From Solea solea (Eukaryota; Chordata; Actinopteri; Pleuronectiformes; Soleidae), in the NCBI RefSeq assembly GCF_958295425.1, contig NC_081154.1, positions 930,001-994,000 of the forward strand: a stretch of DNA of 64,000 nucleotides. Direction: 5' to 3'. A model generated the notes under the pieces. That model saw nothing but the letters and a program-made list of their open reading frames with translations. It made no database searches and had not been told where the DNA came from. Positions 36,576 through 46,320 of the stretch are shown here, piece by piece; the first letter of the stretch is position 1, and the number at the start of each line of letters is the position of its first letter. The position numbers and the translations under genes were made by a program.

Positions 36576-36944
36576 TCAGAACTCGCTCTCCTCCAGAATC
36601 TCCTCCATGGTCTCCCCCAGCGTCATCTCTCCATCGCTGCTGGACAAACTCTTCCTGGTGAGGAAGTCCAGTCCTGCTATGTCACCGCCCTTCAGCCCCT
36701 GACCTTTAACCTCTCCCACTCTGAGCACTCCACCTCCTCCGTGCACAGCCACCTGATGCAGGTGAGGGTGAGTCGCGCAAGTGCCCCCCTCGTCATAAGA
36801 GTCATTCTGCTGAGCGCACTGGGTGTGGCGCCATCGAGTGCACTTCCACAGGTGCTTGAGAGGCGCTCCTTGAAAACAACCCCTGACCTGGAAGTGGTTG
36901 GTGAATAGGAAAAGCTGCCAGCGCTTCTTCAGTTCAGTTTGGAC
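36576..36944 (-). CDS. glp2r: glp2r exon 13 (helix 8, tail, stop)
   Basis: 369 nt from acceptor TTTTTAG to TGA at 36576-36578. It encodes [14 protein letters not shown], a Cys/His-rich tail, and the ending [20 protein letters not shown] plus ESEF. Confidence 0.96.
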   Translation of the reverse strand, partial: VQTELKKRWQLFLFTNHFQVRGCFQGAPLKHLWKCTRWRHTQCAQQNDSYDEGGTCATHPHLHQVAVHGGGGVLRVGEVKGQGLKGGDIAGLDFLTRKSLSSSDGEMTLGETMEEILEESEF

Positions 36945-39900
36945 CTAAAAACAAACAAAGAAATGATTAAAGTTGCAGTGATTTTTGTTGTTGTTGCAGG
37001 TTTTTTGAGCAGTGAAATTAACTTCTGAAACCTGTTTCTTTGTAGTTTCAGTCATATTCCACCTAACCACCTAAGGAACCTAACCAATAAATCATATACT
37101 ATAACAGATACTGATAGGGTTGTTTTTTAATCATGAGCTCCAGAAAAGGTCCACACAATTGGATTGTTTGGGTCAGACGAGTTCAACAGCAGAGGAATGT
37201 CGGGAACATTCAGAAGATTTTTCCACTATGACATAATCCAGATATTTGACCTAGGAGCTGGCAAAAGACGTTGCAAAAAATGTCAAGAGCTACTTTTGCA
37301 GACATTTGCAACCTAATGTCTGGAAAACACCCTTGTTCACTTAACAAGGGTTGAACGCTGCACAAAATCGGCTTTTCTGGAACAAATTGCAAAAATGTAG
37401 GATACATACCTCTCCATTAGCAAAACAGTAGAGCACAGCAACGAGGAAACCCTGGAAAATGTTACACATCCCAAATTAGGGTTGACATGGATCTAGAAGA
37501 GCATTAAGAAGCTTTTGTCACCAGGTGTGGACTCAAAGTTACCAGCTGTTACCTGGAAAGAGCTGAGGGTGAGGTTGAGGAAGTTCCTGGCGTAGCGGCT
37601 GCTGCCCTCCACACATTCATCGATCAGCACAGTGAAGACCACTTCGTGGATTCCCAGCAGAGGGATCAACACCAGCGTCGCTCTCGCCAAACTGATGGAC
37701 ATAAACAAAAACTAACTGTATGCTTGCTTCTCTTGAAGAGCAAGACAACGAGGAGGGGGAAAAGAAAGAAAGAAAGAAAGAAAGAAAGAGTAAACATGTG
37801 AAGATGTTTTTGATAAAGAGGACACAATGTACGGGCGGTGGTATTTTAAATTGTACTGTTTATACACACGGTATAAATCATTAAGACGTATAAGATGTCA
37901 AGAAAGGAGGATTAATACTGTTTTTCTGTGGTAGGATGCGACGTGACGTCATGTTCCTTTTCTGTATGTTCTTTCCCAGCTACTGTTTTAGTCGCTGCTC
38001 CAGCAGTTTCCCATCTGAACAGCTGGACTTTTATAAATATGCTGCGTTCAAATGGGATTGTTTACCACGGTGCTTGCTAATCCTGGTCTTGGGGACCCAT
38101 TGCCCTGCATGTTTTAGATGTTTCCCTGCTCCACAACACACAAGATTCAGAGGCTCAGCTCGTCATCAAGTTCTGCCAAAGCCAAAGAATCAGGTTTGGA
38201 ACATCTAAAAGATGCAGTGGTTCTCCAGGATTCTTTTCCTCTTCTCCCTCTGTAGGGTTCGACACCAGTTGTGATCCCCCGTGCAATGGGGATTGAGTAC
38301 CTTGCTCAGATTTACCCCAACCCCTGACCCTGTTGGAATTTGGGTTTGGTTACAAGCCAAGTTGCCCTTTCCACCAGGCCATGGGCTGCCCAGTGGTCCC
38401 CCAGGATAATGTGATACGTAAATGCTTAAGGACACCACTTAGGGAAATGCTTTTGTGTGAAAATAGTGAATACCTGTATCTGTAGTCCGTAAATTTCACC
38501 TGGTCTGCTTTCAGCTTGGACAGCAGCAGCATCAGGATCTTGATGAATATGAAGAAAATGACCTGCAACATACAACACAACAGTGGATTTGAAATGTACA
38601 GTACACCAGACCCCGTGTGACAATGATCAGTGAAGCTTTACACCGAGAAATTAGCTGTCAGTCATGCTTGTGACTGTCTCACTGTTCAGTGTCACATGCC
38701 CTCACAAGACTGGCTCTGTAAACGGGGTATGAAATCACATGATCATGTTCATCAGAGGCCTGAGAGCAGAGGACCAAGTCTCCAGGGAGCAACATACTGC
38801 ATGTGGAGCTAATGTTACTGTTATTCATTCTCAAGACTTTCAAAGGGTTAGTTCAGAAGTTTCACTTACAAGCACAGACAGAGTGATCGGGCCTCTGATG
38901 ATCCACCAGAACCACCTGTTCACGATTGACCAGCACCTTAGGAATCCAAGACATTTACAGTCAAGCCATGGAGGAGCAGTTTGTATAACTCATTAGTTTA
39001 TTGTATTAAGTAGGGGATCAAACTCTCACTCTGTGTTTTCATAAATGATTTTGACGACTGTCCACGGCGTCACGAACAGGACGGGAGTTCCTGGAAAGAC
39101 ATAAAAGCATAAAATGAACAGCTAAAGTGGCTAAATGTGAAACTAATTCAAAAGTCTCTTGTCTTTTCTAGTAACAACTTGAGTAGCTATTTTATGAGAC
39201 TATTTTTCACATTGACATGTTTTCATTGTCAATATCTATTACCCCAGCCGAGCAGCATGTACTTCTTCAGAAGTCGCCTCTTGGTCAGGACAGCAGTGAA
39301 GAGCAGCGTGTGGAGGAAAATGGCTTCCACCAGCAGCCAGAAGTAGTTACAGGCCACAAAGTACTCCATGCACACTTTGGAGAATTTACACATCAGCGCT
39401 GTCTGTGGGAACAACATGTGAATAACTGACTTAGGAACGTCTCAATCTCAAGAACATCATTGATATTATTTATTCATACCGCAGAGGTTGGGTAGGAGTT
39501 CCATCCAGGGTCGTCCTTTGGCAGGTTGGAATACATGATGTATAGTATGATTTCCTTGGAGATGACGGCCACAGCTCTCAGGATGAACGACACAAACAGA
39601 TTCATGTGGATGTAGTTCCTGGTGCAGTGAAGCTTCCTGGTAAGCAGATACAGGAAGAGTCGGGACACATCCATTAAGTGACTGTGCAAACTGAAACCAC
39701 ATTACAGAGGGGAAGACGAAGCATCGAGGCGCCGCGGACGCATTGACGTGGAAACGATTCTTGACTCCTGTGACATTTGTGATCATTAAACTTTCCCACA
39801 GTCTGGTAAATGCCTCGGTGTTCTGCTGCTCCAGCTCCTGATGTTTCTTTTTCGGTGTCAATGACGGTATGGAGGGTCAACGCTGAATCCATCCAAAAAA

Positions 39901-42036
39901 ACATGACATATCTCCTAAATTCAGGCCATAAGAAGAAGGGCCTTGATGTTTTATTGGGTTTGTGTGTTGCACTGTAACTGTATTAGTCTCTGTCATGTTT
40001 GTGTGTGGTGGTACGTGGCAGCCGTTGTGTCACAGACAGATTTACTTCAGGACAAATAAAGCAATCATGAATCTTCTTGAAGGAAATGACGAAGCAGGCA
40101 AATGACTAACGACGTTAGGATCGTTCATATCTTTCTTATTTAATTTAGATGATCATCTGGAACAAGTGTCAGTGTGATGATAGAAACAAACACTGTAGTT
40201 TATTGTGTCCTCTTTAGGGCTGTGCGATAAATCGATATAAAAGATATATCGATATGGAATTAGACCGTATCACATATGTCGATATAGTTCAAATCTGCGC
40301 TGTGACCCTTGCTCCAGGCAAACCACTGACCGGAGCTCCCCGCGGCCCCGCCCCCGCCCTTCCTCTTTCATTCACAGAGGGGGGAGGGGCAGGAACAGAC
40401 ACTCCGGCCCTCTTCAACCAACATGGAGAAAGCAACAACGTCTGCGGAGCGTGCGGACGGAGGAGAGCCTCTTGGTTAGGAAAAGAAAAAGCAGCGGCTC
40501 AATCATTTGGAGATGGTTTGGAAACAAATCATCAGATGAGCAACAAAACCACGCTTTATGTAGGGAGATCCACACGTACGCTGTAACCAGAGGTGGAAGC
40601 ACTATGAATCTTTTTCACCACTTAAAAGAGTGTGTTTAAAAATGTTTTTCTGAAACTGAGCACTTTATTTTGTTATCTCTTTATATATAAATGCCAATTT
40701 ACATCGTTACTGTGCAAGAAAATCCGGACAAGGTCGGCCACTGACCTCAGTATTCCCATCAGGAGAGTGGCCAGCGTGAGAGAGGTCAGCGACAGGGAGT
40801 AGCCAATGACGGAGATGAGCCTGAGCGCTGTCTGACGAAGCATTTCGTCTTCCTGGATGGACGGAGAGAACACAGTGACCCTGAGAAATCACCTGACTTT
40901 CTGCTGAAGCTTTCACACCTGTCCCAACTTTTCTCCTCACCTTGTCTTTGAAGAACTGGTCCTCCTGACACTCTGAGTCACCTCTCCAGGGCTCTGAAGA
41001 GTTCTCCTTCTGACGCCACCTCCCGTTCTCTAAGCATTCTCTGTGCACCCTCCTGGAAGCGTCTGCGTGTCATTGAAAGAGACTCTGATGTGCATGATTT
41101 CATTAGCTGACAGGCTGACTGACTGAAACTCATGAGGTAATCCCTTCACCGTGTGCTGTGGGTATATTTTATTATAAATCAGGAAACCAATATTTAGCTA
41201 TTATATAAATCCACAGCAGGATTTCCCTGCACTCTGTCAATCATTTAAAAAATAAAAGCCAATCACTGTCAGTTTGTTGCTTCTTACTCATCAAAACAAG
41301 ACAGTTTTAATCTTGATTGCGAGATTAAATATTTCAATATTAAATTCCACCGTGAAAACACTTTAGCCGATCACGTTAGCCACGGTCTGTCTTGTGATTT
41401 ATGTTTGAAGTGAATGAATGCGACAAAGAAAAGACTCCGTGGCACAAAGGTGCTTTCAACAAATGATCAAATCAGTCAAAGCTTGGTTTCAAATGTCTCA
41501 AGGAAAGTCTCGCTACTTAGAAACCGTATTTGGTAACATCTCTAAGCAGCTATTTTGGACTAAAAGAGCAGGCTCCAAATGTAAATGAATAAAGAAGCAG
41601 ATGACCTCAAATCTGAAGTAAAGTAGAAAAAGATTGGCAACTTTGCCCCAAAATGGGGTTGAACGCCATTTTTCCCACAGGATTTTCTTCTACTTTGTAA
41701 ACTCAAGGTTTCGAGACGGATACAAGTCTCTGTAAGCTTCACAACAGATTCCATTTCATGCTAAAGATAACAGAATTTGACCGACATACGGACAAAAACC
41801 GGTGGCTTCAGACTTTTAAACAACGCTGTATATTTGCTCTGGCTGGAAACGACGGTTTGATAAAGTGGTAAAACTTGGCGTTACCCTCACTGATCCACGG
41901 GAGGTAAGAAGGACACGGCACAGACACATTCCCAGCAGATGAATGAGGCCAACACACAAACGTGTCAAAGGTTCCTCTGCAGAAGTTTCCTGCGATGAAG
42001 ATCGCCGGGATTTAGTCGAGGTAATGTACAGACAAA

Positions 42037-42068
<32 letters not shown>

Positions 42069-44805
42069 TTTGGTAAAAGGACTCACCAGTTTTTAAGAGT
42101 GGACTTGAGTGCACCAGCGTTCTGTTGCAGTTCTCCCAGTATTCGGTCCGTTTAGCGATCAGACTTTCCAGAACTGAGGCCGAGACCTTTTCAGGAAGAG
42201 AGAACAAAGTGATCACATGGGCAGTTTTTATTCTGGAGATATGACTATGATTTCATTTTGTATTTATTGTCTTTTAGACTCTTGTTTTCATGCTACAGAT
42301 GCTACACCCCAAACTCATTGGCTAGATTTCCCCATCATGGGCTAGTCTAGACCAGGGCTCTGCAAACTCTAGTATCCTGAAAACTGAGCTGGGTTTTCAA
42401 GAGCTTCTTGAAAGCTCTTCTTTGAAAGTTTGAAAGTGGAAGGACACATTTGGTAAATGAAAGTCATGGTGTCTGTGAGGATTTGCCCAAATCCCTCTCC
42501 TGGGAGCCTGAACCAGCAAACTTATAGGCTCAAGCCTTATTTCACTCCTCAAAGCCAAGGGCAGGGGGCACCCGGAATTGAACCAGGAACCTCTTGATCT
42601 GCAGTCAAATGCTCTACCACTGAGCTACACCCCCAACTCTTTGACCTGATTACCCCATCACCGTTCACTGTAGACCAGGACTCTGCACCCTCCAGTATCA
42701 GAGGAGCCATTTTTGACGCCTCTCTACCCAAATATAATGAATCTGTTGTCGTAAAACCATAAACTGTTCAGTCATAAAATGAAAATGACATCATGTAGAA
42801 AGTTTTATGTATAAATACAATAACTGCAAGTGTTGAATTTTATAATTGTATCATGCTTGAATCCCATCGACATAAACCTGAATCAAAAGGAACTCATTTA
42901 GTTAAACTTGAATGATTCTTTTATTCTTTTACTTCCTGATGCGTTGCAGTGTTTGTATTTACCCACTTGGTGGGAGTGTTTGTTCAGCAGCGACGTTGTT
43001 GTGCGTTGCCGGGGGAAACACTTCCACCTGGGTGTAATCTGTAATCTGTGTCATTGATGCAGGTGATTTATCAAAACCCCGGGCACACACACACACACAC
43101 ACACACGCACGCGCGCGCGTCTGTTTATTCCTGAGGTTTTAAAGTCTATAAACAGGATGTTTGGACGCTGATCAACGGTCATCACATCAGCGCTCGACGT
43201 GTGCTGTCGTTACTGAGACAAACTGCAGTGAGTGTCTCTGTCTCTGAGAATCTTACGTAAAACTGCATCATAAATATAAATAAATAAAATGAAGATGAAG
43301 ATGAAGATGAAAGAGTTTTTCTGTTTTTCAGCCTTGAGTAAAAACTGTGCCGTAGTAAAAACTGCTATTTTCAGGCTGATTTCACAGACTGAATTTGAAT
43401 TTTTTTCAAGCCCAAACTCTATTTACACATATAAAATAACAATAAAAAACAACAACAATAAAAAAACAATTAAAATAAAAGTATAGTTACTTTCCGCTGA
43501 AAGATGGACACGCACTGTGCTGCTGTGTGATAACCTAATTTTGTTGCACTCACAAATTACACATTTTAAAACAACAATGTCAATATTAACAATGTGCAAA
43601 TTACATTTCAAATAAATAATAATGAAAGTTGTGGAAAAGCTACTGATTTGTTTCAAAATACACGTCAAAAACATCCGACGCCCGAAGCATTTTACTAACA
43701 TTAAAGAATTGGTATTAAAAAATACAATGACAAATAAAGAAACCTGAATCTCAACTATGCATATGTTGTGTTTTTTTGTAAAGATCAGACTTGTACCAAG
43801 ACCTGGACCATGACTATTACAGTCTAGTCCACGTGGGTCTACTTTCCCTTTCCCTGCAGGTCACGTCTTATAAGTTTTATTGTGTTATTTATAACACATT
43901 ATTGCCATTTTGTTCACTAATAGTTCATTTGCAGCTTTTATGTTGTGTATTTTGATAAACAAATAAAATTTCCACTACATTAATTATTATTTATTTGAAC
44001 CCTGAGTGGTTTATTTCATTAGCTTTTTGTGGAAATCTTGATATTTGACACTGAAAATACGTATTATTATTATTTTTGAAATCTTTAGTTTGATTCATTC
44101 AAGTTAACTCAAGATGAACCAAACATTTACTTTCCCTTGCCATGCTTGGTTCTTGATCACCATCCCGGACAATCCTGCATCTGAAGTCACTCCTCCATCA
44201 ATAAAACATGAAAACACAACGCAGGGTCAAGCACAGGTTACATGTATTTAGATAAACAGTGTTGTTACGTAACAAAGTACAAATACTTTGTTACTGTACT
44301 CATTCAAATTCATGTATCTGTACCTTTACTTTGTTATTTATATTTCTAGTAACTTTTACTCCACTACACCAGGAATTGGACCCACAACCTTCCAGTTGAA
44401 AGACTACTCACCCTGCCACTGAGCCACCATGGCTCAATCCTAACTCTCAAGACGAAGTGATATTATATATATAAAAAAAGTGACTTCAACTTCTAACAAG
44501 TAAAAATACATTTAAGGTACTTTTATACAAGACTTTCTATAAAGAAGACTTACTGGTCACTCTTACAGGAAACACTAATGGGAGTAATGACGGCGCCCTC
44601 TGCTGTTAGAGACTGGAAACTGCTTTACCGTTAGTTCACAGGGGATAAACTCGGACTACTTTTAAATGTCAGCTTCAGTGTTGAGATAAAAACTGCAGCT
44701 CGTGCGTTGATTTACCTGGCGGCTGCAGAGGAGGAGGAGGAGGAGGAGGGTGGTGGTGATGGTGGTGCAGGTGGTCTTGTGCCAGGTTGGCAGCAGGGTT
44801 GGCAT
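36576..44805 (-). CDS. glp2r: glucagon-like peptide 2 receptor (class B1 GPCR), complete
   Basis: Thirteen exons total 1608 nt, or 535 residues (human GLP2R has 553). All GT-AG junctions are phase-consistent. It is a plasma-membrane receptor for GLP-2 that couples mainly to Gs. Residues 1-30 are a signal peptide with a Leu-7 core. The ectodomain has the six class B cysteines (50, 67, 76, 89, 108, 130), the [11 protein letters not shown] motif and N-glycosylation sites at 51, 84 and 119. Seven membrane segments follow, with [15 protein letters not shown] at TM2, [16 protein letters not shown] at TM3, WWIIRGP at TM5, [16 protein letters not shown] at TM6 and [18 protein letters not shown] at TM7/helix 8. 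The tail ends in [11 protein letters not shown], nearly the human GLP2R ending, which separates it from glucagon, GLP-1 and VIP receptors. Intron 1 holds a tRNA-Cys and intron 5 a hAT fragment. Confidence 0.95.
37410..37451 (-). CDS. glp2r: glp2r exon 12 (42 nt, TM7)
   Basis: Fourteen codons, [14 protein letters not shown], phase 0-0. This is the small TM7 exon typical of class B receptors. Confidence 0.96.
37553..37691 (-). CDS. glp2r: glp2r exon 11 (TM6)
   Basis: 139 nt, encoding [20 protein letters not shown] and the ECL3-TM7 start (LNLTLSSFQ). Acceptor TCCATCAG, donor CAG|GTAACA. Confidence 0.96.
37760..37789. repeat. (GAAA)n microsatellite in glp2r intron 10
   Basis: Tetranucleotide run just upstream of exon 11. 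Confidence 0.9.
38075..38230. mobile_element. short palindromic MITE-like element, copy 2 (glp2r intron 10)
   Basis: It shares ctaatcctggtct, gggacccattgccctgcatg and the mirrored aacatctaaaagatgcag with the 915-1075 element. This is a common teleost interspersed repeat; I do not assign its superfamily. Confidence 0.5.
38270..38395. repeat. teleost interspersed repeat fragment
   Basis: This intron-10 segment (ttggttacaagccaagttgcc...ccatgggctgcccag) resembles a widespread tRNA-like fish repeat. A short related piece is at 25762-25800 (ggggttaagggtcttgccc). The assignment rests on memory of the motif only. Confidence 0.35.
38474..38562 (-). CDS. glp2r: glp2r exon 10 (TM5-ICL3)
   Basis: 89 nt, encoding [20 protein letters not shown] and QVKFTDYRY. 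Acceptor ATGTTGCAG, donor CAG|GTATTC. Confidence 0.95.
38870..38936 (-). CDS. glp2r: glp2r exon 9 (ECL2-TM5)
   Basis: 67 nt, encoding [20 protein letters not shown]. It carries the ECL2 Cys-Trp pair that bonds to TM3. Acceptor TTCCTAAG, donor CTT|GTAAGT. Confidence 0.95.
39030..39090 (-). CDS. glp2r: glp2r exon 8 (TM4)
   Basis: 61 nt, encoding [19 protein letters not shown]. Acceptor CTTTCCAG, donor CAGA|GTGAGA. Confidence 0.95.
39243..39402 (-). CDS. glp2r: glp2r exon 7 (TM3-TM4 start)
   Basis: 160 nt, encoding [20 protein letters not shown] and [15 protein letters not shown]. Acceptor TCCCACAG, donor GGG|GTAATA. Confidence 0.96.
39480..39636 (-). CDS. glp2r: glp2r exon 6 (TM2)
   Basis: 157 nt, encoding [20 protein letters not shown] and then ECL1 ([12 protein letters not shown]). 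Acceptor CTTACCAG, donor GCG|GTATGA. Confidence 0.96.
40216..40650 (+). pseudogene. hAT transposon fragment with decayed BED-finger ORF (glp2r intron 5)
   Basis: It begins agggctgtgcgataaatcga, a terminus type I associate with fish hAT elements. 40451-40639 then encodes [20 protein letters not shown]...[15 protein letters not shown], which resembles the BED zinc finger of hAT transposases (W..F, GGnT-NLFHHLK). The second Cys of the CxxC pair is missing, a stop follows the finger, and no catalytic domain remains, so it is dead. Confidence 0.7.
40746..40852 (-). CDS. glp2r: glp2r exon 5 (TM1)
   Basis: 107 nt, encoding [20 protein letters not shown] and LLMGILR (TM1). Acceptor CCATCCAG, donor GAG|GTCAGT. 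Confidence 0.95.
40941..41062 (-). CDS. glp2r: glp2r exon 4
   Basis: 122 nt, acceptor ACACGCAG, donor AAG|GTGAGG. It encodes [20 protein letters not shown] and [10 protein letters not shown], which complete the ectodomain. An inner AG at 41053-41054 gives a frameshift and a stop. Confidence 0.93.
41885..41989 (-). CDS. glp2r: glp2r exon 3
   Basis: 105 nt, acceptor TTCATCGCAG, donor GAGG|GTAACG. It encodes [20 protein letters not shown] and [11 protein letters not shown]. An inner AG at 41977 was rejected because it breaks the frame. Confidence 0.93.
42038..42064. repeat. (GAT)9 microsatellite in glp2r intron 2
   Basis: Perfect trinucleotide run between exons 2 and 3. Confidence 0.95.
42087..42186 (-). 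CDS. glp2r: glp2r exon 2
   Basis: 100 nt, acceptor CCTGAAAAG, donor ACTG|GTGAGT. It encodes the N-terminal ectodomain helix, with [13 protein letters not shown] carrying the first Cys. A second possible acceptor (CCTCAG) lies 13 nt inside and would shift the frame. Confidence 0.85.
42299..42710. repeat. direct repeat (~323-bp spacing) around the tRNA-Cys
   Basis: The stretch from gctacacccc to agaccagggctctgcaaactctagtatc (42301-42375) recurs at 42625-42697 in diverged form (gctacaccccc...agaccaggactctgcaccctccagtatc). The right copy abuts the tRNA and the left copy keeps only a trace of its 5' end. The end of the unit resembles the hAT-type terminus seen at 49569. Confidence 0.6.
42563..42634 (-). 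tRNA. tRNA-Cys(GCA)
   Basis: A 72-nt cloverleaf on the minus strand. The acceptor is GGGGGTG/TGCCCCC with two wobble pairs. Other parts are D stem GCTC/GAGC, anticodon stem TTTGA/TCAAG with loop CTGCAGA (anticodon GCA at 42602-42600), T stem CCTGG/CCGGG and T loop TTCAATT. The A box (TAGCTCAGTGG) and B box (GGTTCAATTCC) are intact. It differs from the usual vertebrate tRNA-Cys at only a few positions. No run of four T follows closely, and the flanks are repeated at 42299-42385, so it may be a pseudogene or part of a repeat. It lies in glp2r intron 1, same strand. Confidence 0.75.
43084..43120. repeat. (CA)n(CG)n microsatellite
   Basis: CA run passing into a gcgcgcgcg run, a possible Z-DNA former, in glp2r intron 1. 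Confidence 0.9.
44240..44540 (-). mobile_element. tRNA-derived SINE-like element, copy 2 (glp2r intron 1)
   Basis: The reverse complement gives gattgagccatggtggctc, agtggcaggg...ggttgtgggtccaattcctg, then ggagtaaaagttactagaaa. It lacks most of the middle part seen in copy 1. Confidence 0.6.
44716..44805 (-). CDS. glp2r: glp2r exon 1 (signal peptide)
   Basis: Thirty codons from ATG to CAG|GTAAAT, phase 0. It encodes [19 protein letters not shown], then seven Leu and CSRQ. The Leu run is written by a CTC (GAG on the plus strand) trinucleotide repeat. The exon was chosen because it gives a signal peptide and fits exon 2 in phase. The 2.5-kb intron that follows makes it less certain than the other exons. 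Confidence 0.75.
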
Positions 44806-45124
44806 GGTGATCTGTGTTTACATTGGAACCGGTTCTCAGATGGTTTCCTCCCTCATGCCTCAGCCACGGTCCCAGCCAGGCCTCGCACTCATCCTCAAAC
44901 AAACACCGCTCTCACCACACCAGCTTCTTCAGATTTTATTGGGAGATGTTTCCTCCTAAAAATGTTCCTTGGAATTCCTCAGTCTTTTCCCCAACAATCT
45001 CCCAAGATTCCTTGCTGCTTTGCCGATCTTTATCAACACAAAAACAAAAAGTCGCTTCCTCTCGATGACGAAGGTGAAGAGGTCGTGATCTCGTTCCTGT
45101 CTGTGAAGACCTGAGGAGACCCTG

Positions 45125-45232
45125 GATCAGTCCGTGGCTCAGTCCGTGGCTCAGTCCGTGGATCAGTCCGTGGCTCAGTCCCTAGATCAGTCCGTGGCTC
45201 AGTCCGTGGATCAGTCCGTGGATCAGTCCGTG
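45125..45232. repeat. 12-bp tandem array, nine units
   Basis: Units gatcagtccgtg and gctcagtccgtg (one variant ending ccta) alternate irregularly, about 320 bp upstream of the glp2r start codon, possibly in the promoter or 5'UTR. A Gln-Ser-Val ORF across it is a by-product. Confidence 0.9.
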
Positions 45233-46144
45233 CTCCCTATGGATGCGGTGCAAACTGAGAGTGCATGTGGATCCTCAACGACAGCTCGCCTCTCCCGCCC
45301 TGTCCTCCCCCAACAACCAATCAAGATAAGGCCTGGAGAGAGAGAGCCGGGCTGCTGCTGCATCATCACCACCACACTAACTCTGCAGAGCAGGAAACTG
45401 CATGTGCTGACAGCCACCGTGAGAAGTTACATTAAAACTAAATCACACGTTAAAAAGCATGTAAACGGTTGTAGTGGACTGTAGACTGTGGTCCCTCCTC
45501 TCTGCTCCGCTCCACTCTCTCACACAGTGACCGGGCATCACCCAGTGATTCTGACACTAATGGGAATCTAATGTAAACGAACAGAAGTGAAACCAAACAC
45601 ACACGAGAGCGAGAGAGCAGAGAGAGCAGAGAGAGCAGAGAGCTAAAGTTACACCTGCACCAGCCTCGTGTCCTATACATGGACTCAAGTCTCATTACAT
45701 ACGTCAAAGCAGAATGATCCCGTTTTAAAGCACCTCTCTAAACCTCTTGAAGGTTTTTTGGCCATTGTAAGTGTGGGAGCAGACACTTAACGTGCTATTG
45801 TTCAGTGTTTAGTTGGGGTTTGTTGGCAGAAATTGACCAAAGTGTGTTTTTGTACAAGCGTTAAAACACTTATACATTAAGAAATACTTAGTTTTTGACG
45901 CCTTGGAACGAGTCTTTTGTACGTACGTCAGTGCAAGCACAGGTGGAAAGAGTTCTGACATATTCTACTCAAGTAAAAGTACCACTATTTTCATCATAAG
46001 TAAATGTACTGCTCTAAAAATGTACCTCAAGTTAAAGTAAAAAAGAAGCTTGTTTAAAACACACAAATCTAAATTCAGATTCAGGATGTTTTTTCTAAAA
46101 TCTAACCTGAAAAACCAATACAAAGAAAATCAAAAACGTGGCGC

Positions 46145-46320
46145 GAATGTGGAAGTGGAAGAAGCCTGTATTCTATTAAATGGCCATCAGGGGGCGACTC
46201 CACTGGTTTGTATGTAAAGTCTATGTCAAAATGAACTCAAACTTTTTTAATCTGAGGAGTTAATGTTCTCAGTCACTAGTTTCAGGTCTTTTTCTGACAA
46301 ACATTTTATTTTATAAAAGT
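46145..46320 (+). repeat. interspersed repeat with CTCF-like core, copy 2
   Basis: Core gccatcagggggcgact at 46183. It is followed by ccactggtttgtatgtaaag and a tail with tttctgacaaac that also occurs in copy 1. Confidence 0.55.

Noticed and set aside
40941..41052. Shorter glp2r exon 4 beginning at the inner AG (CTTCCAG|GAGGG)
   Set aside because: With exon 3 ending in phase 1 this gives a frameshift and a stop; the upstream ACACGCAG acceptor restores the family alignment.
41885..41976. Shorter glp2r exon 3 from the inner CTGCAG
   Set aside because: It loses the second ectodomain Cys and breaks phase with exon 2.
44707..45114. 135-codon plus-strand ORF over glp2r exon 1
   Set aside because: It is a shadow of the GAG repeat opposite the Leu-coding run; exon 1 on the minus strand fits signal peptide and phase.
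45134..45484. 116-codon ORF starting with Gln-Ser-Val repeats
   Set aside because: It is the 12-bp tandem array read through; the rest has no coding character, and it lies upstream of glp2r on the opposite strand.
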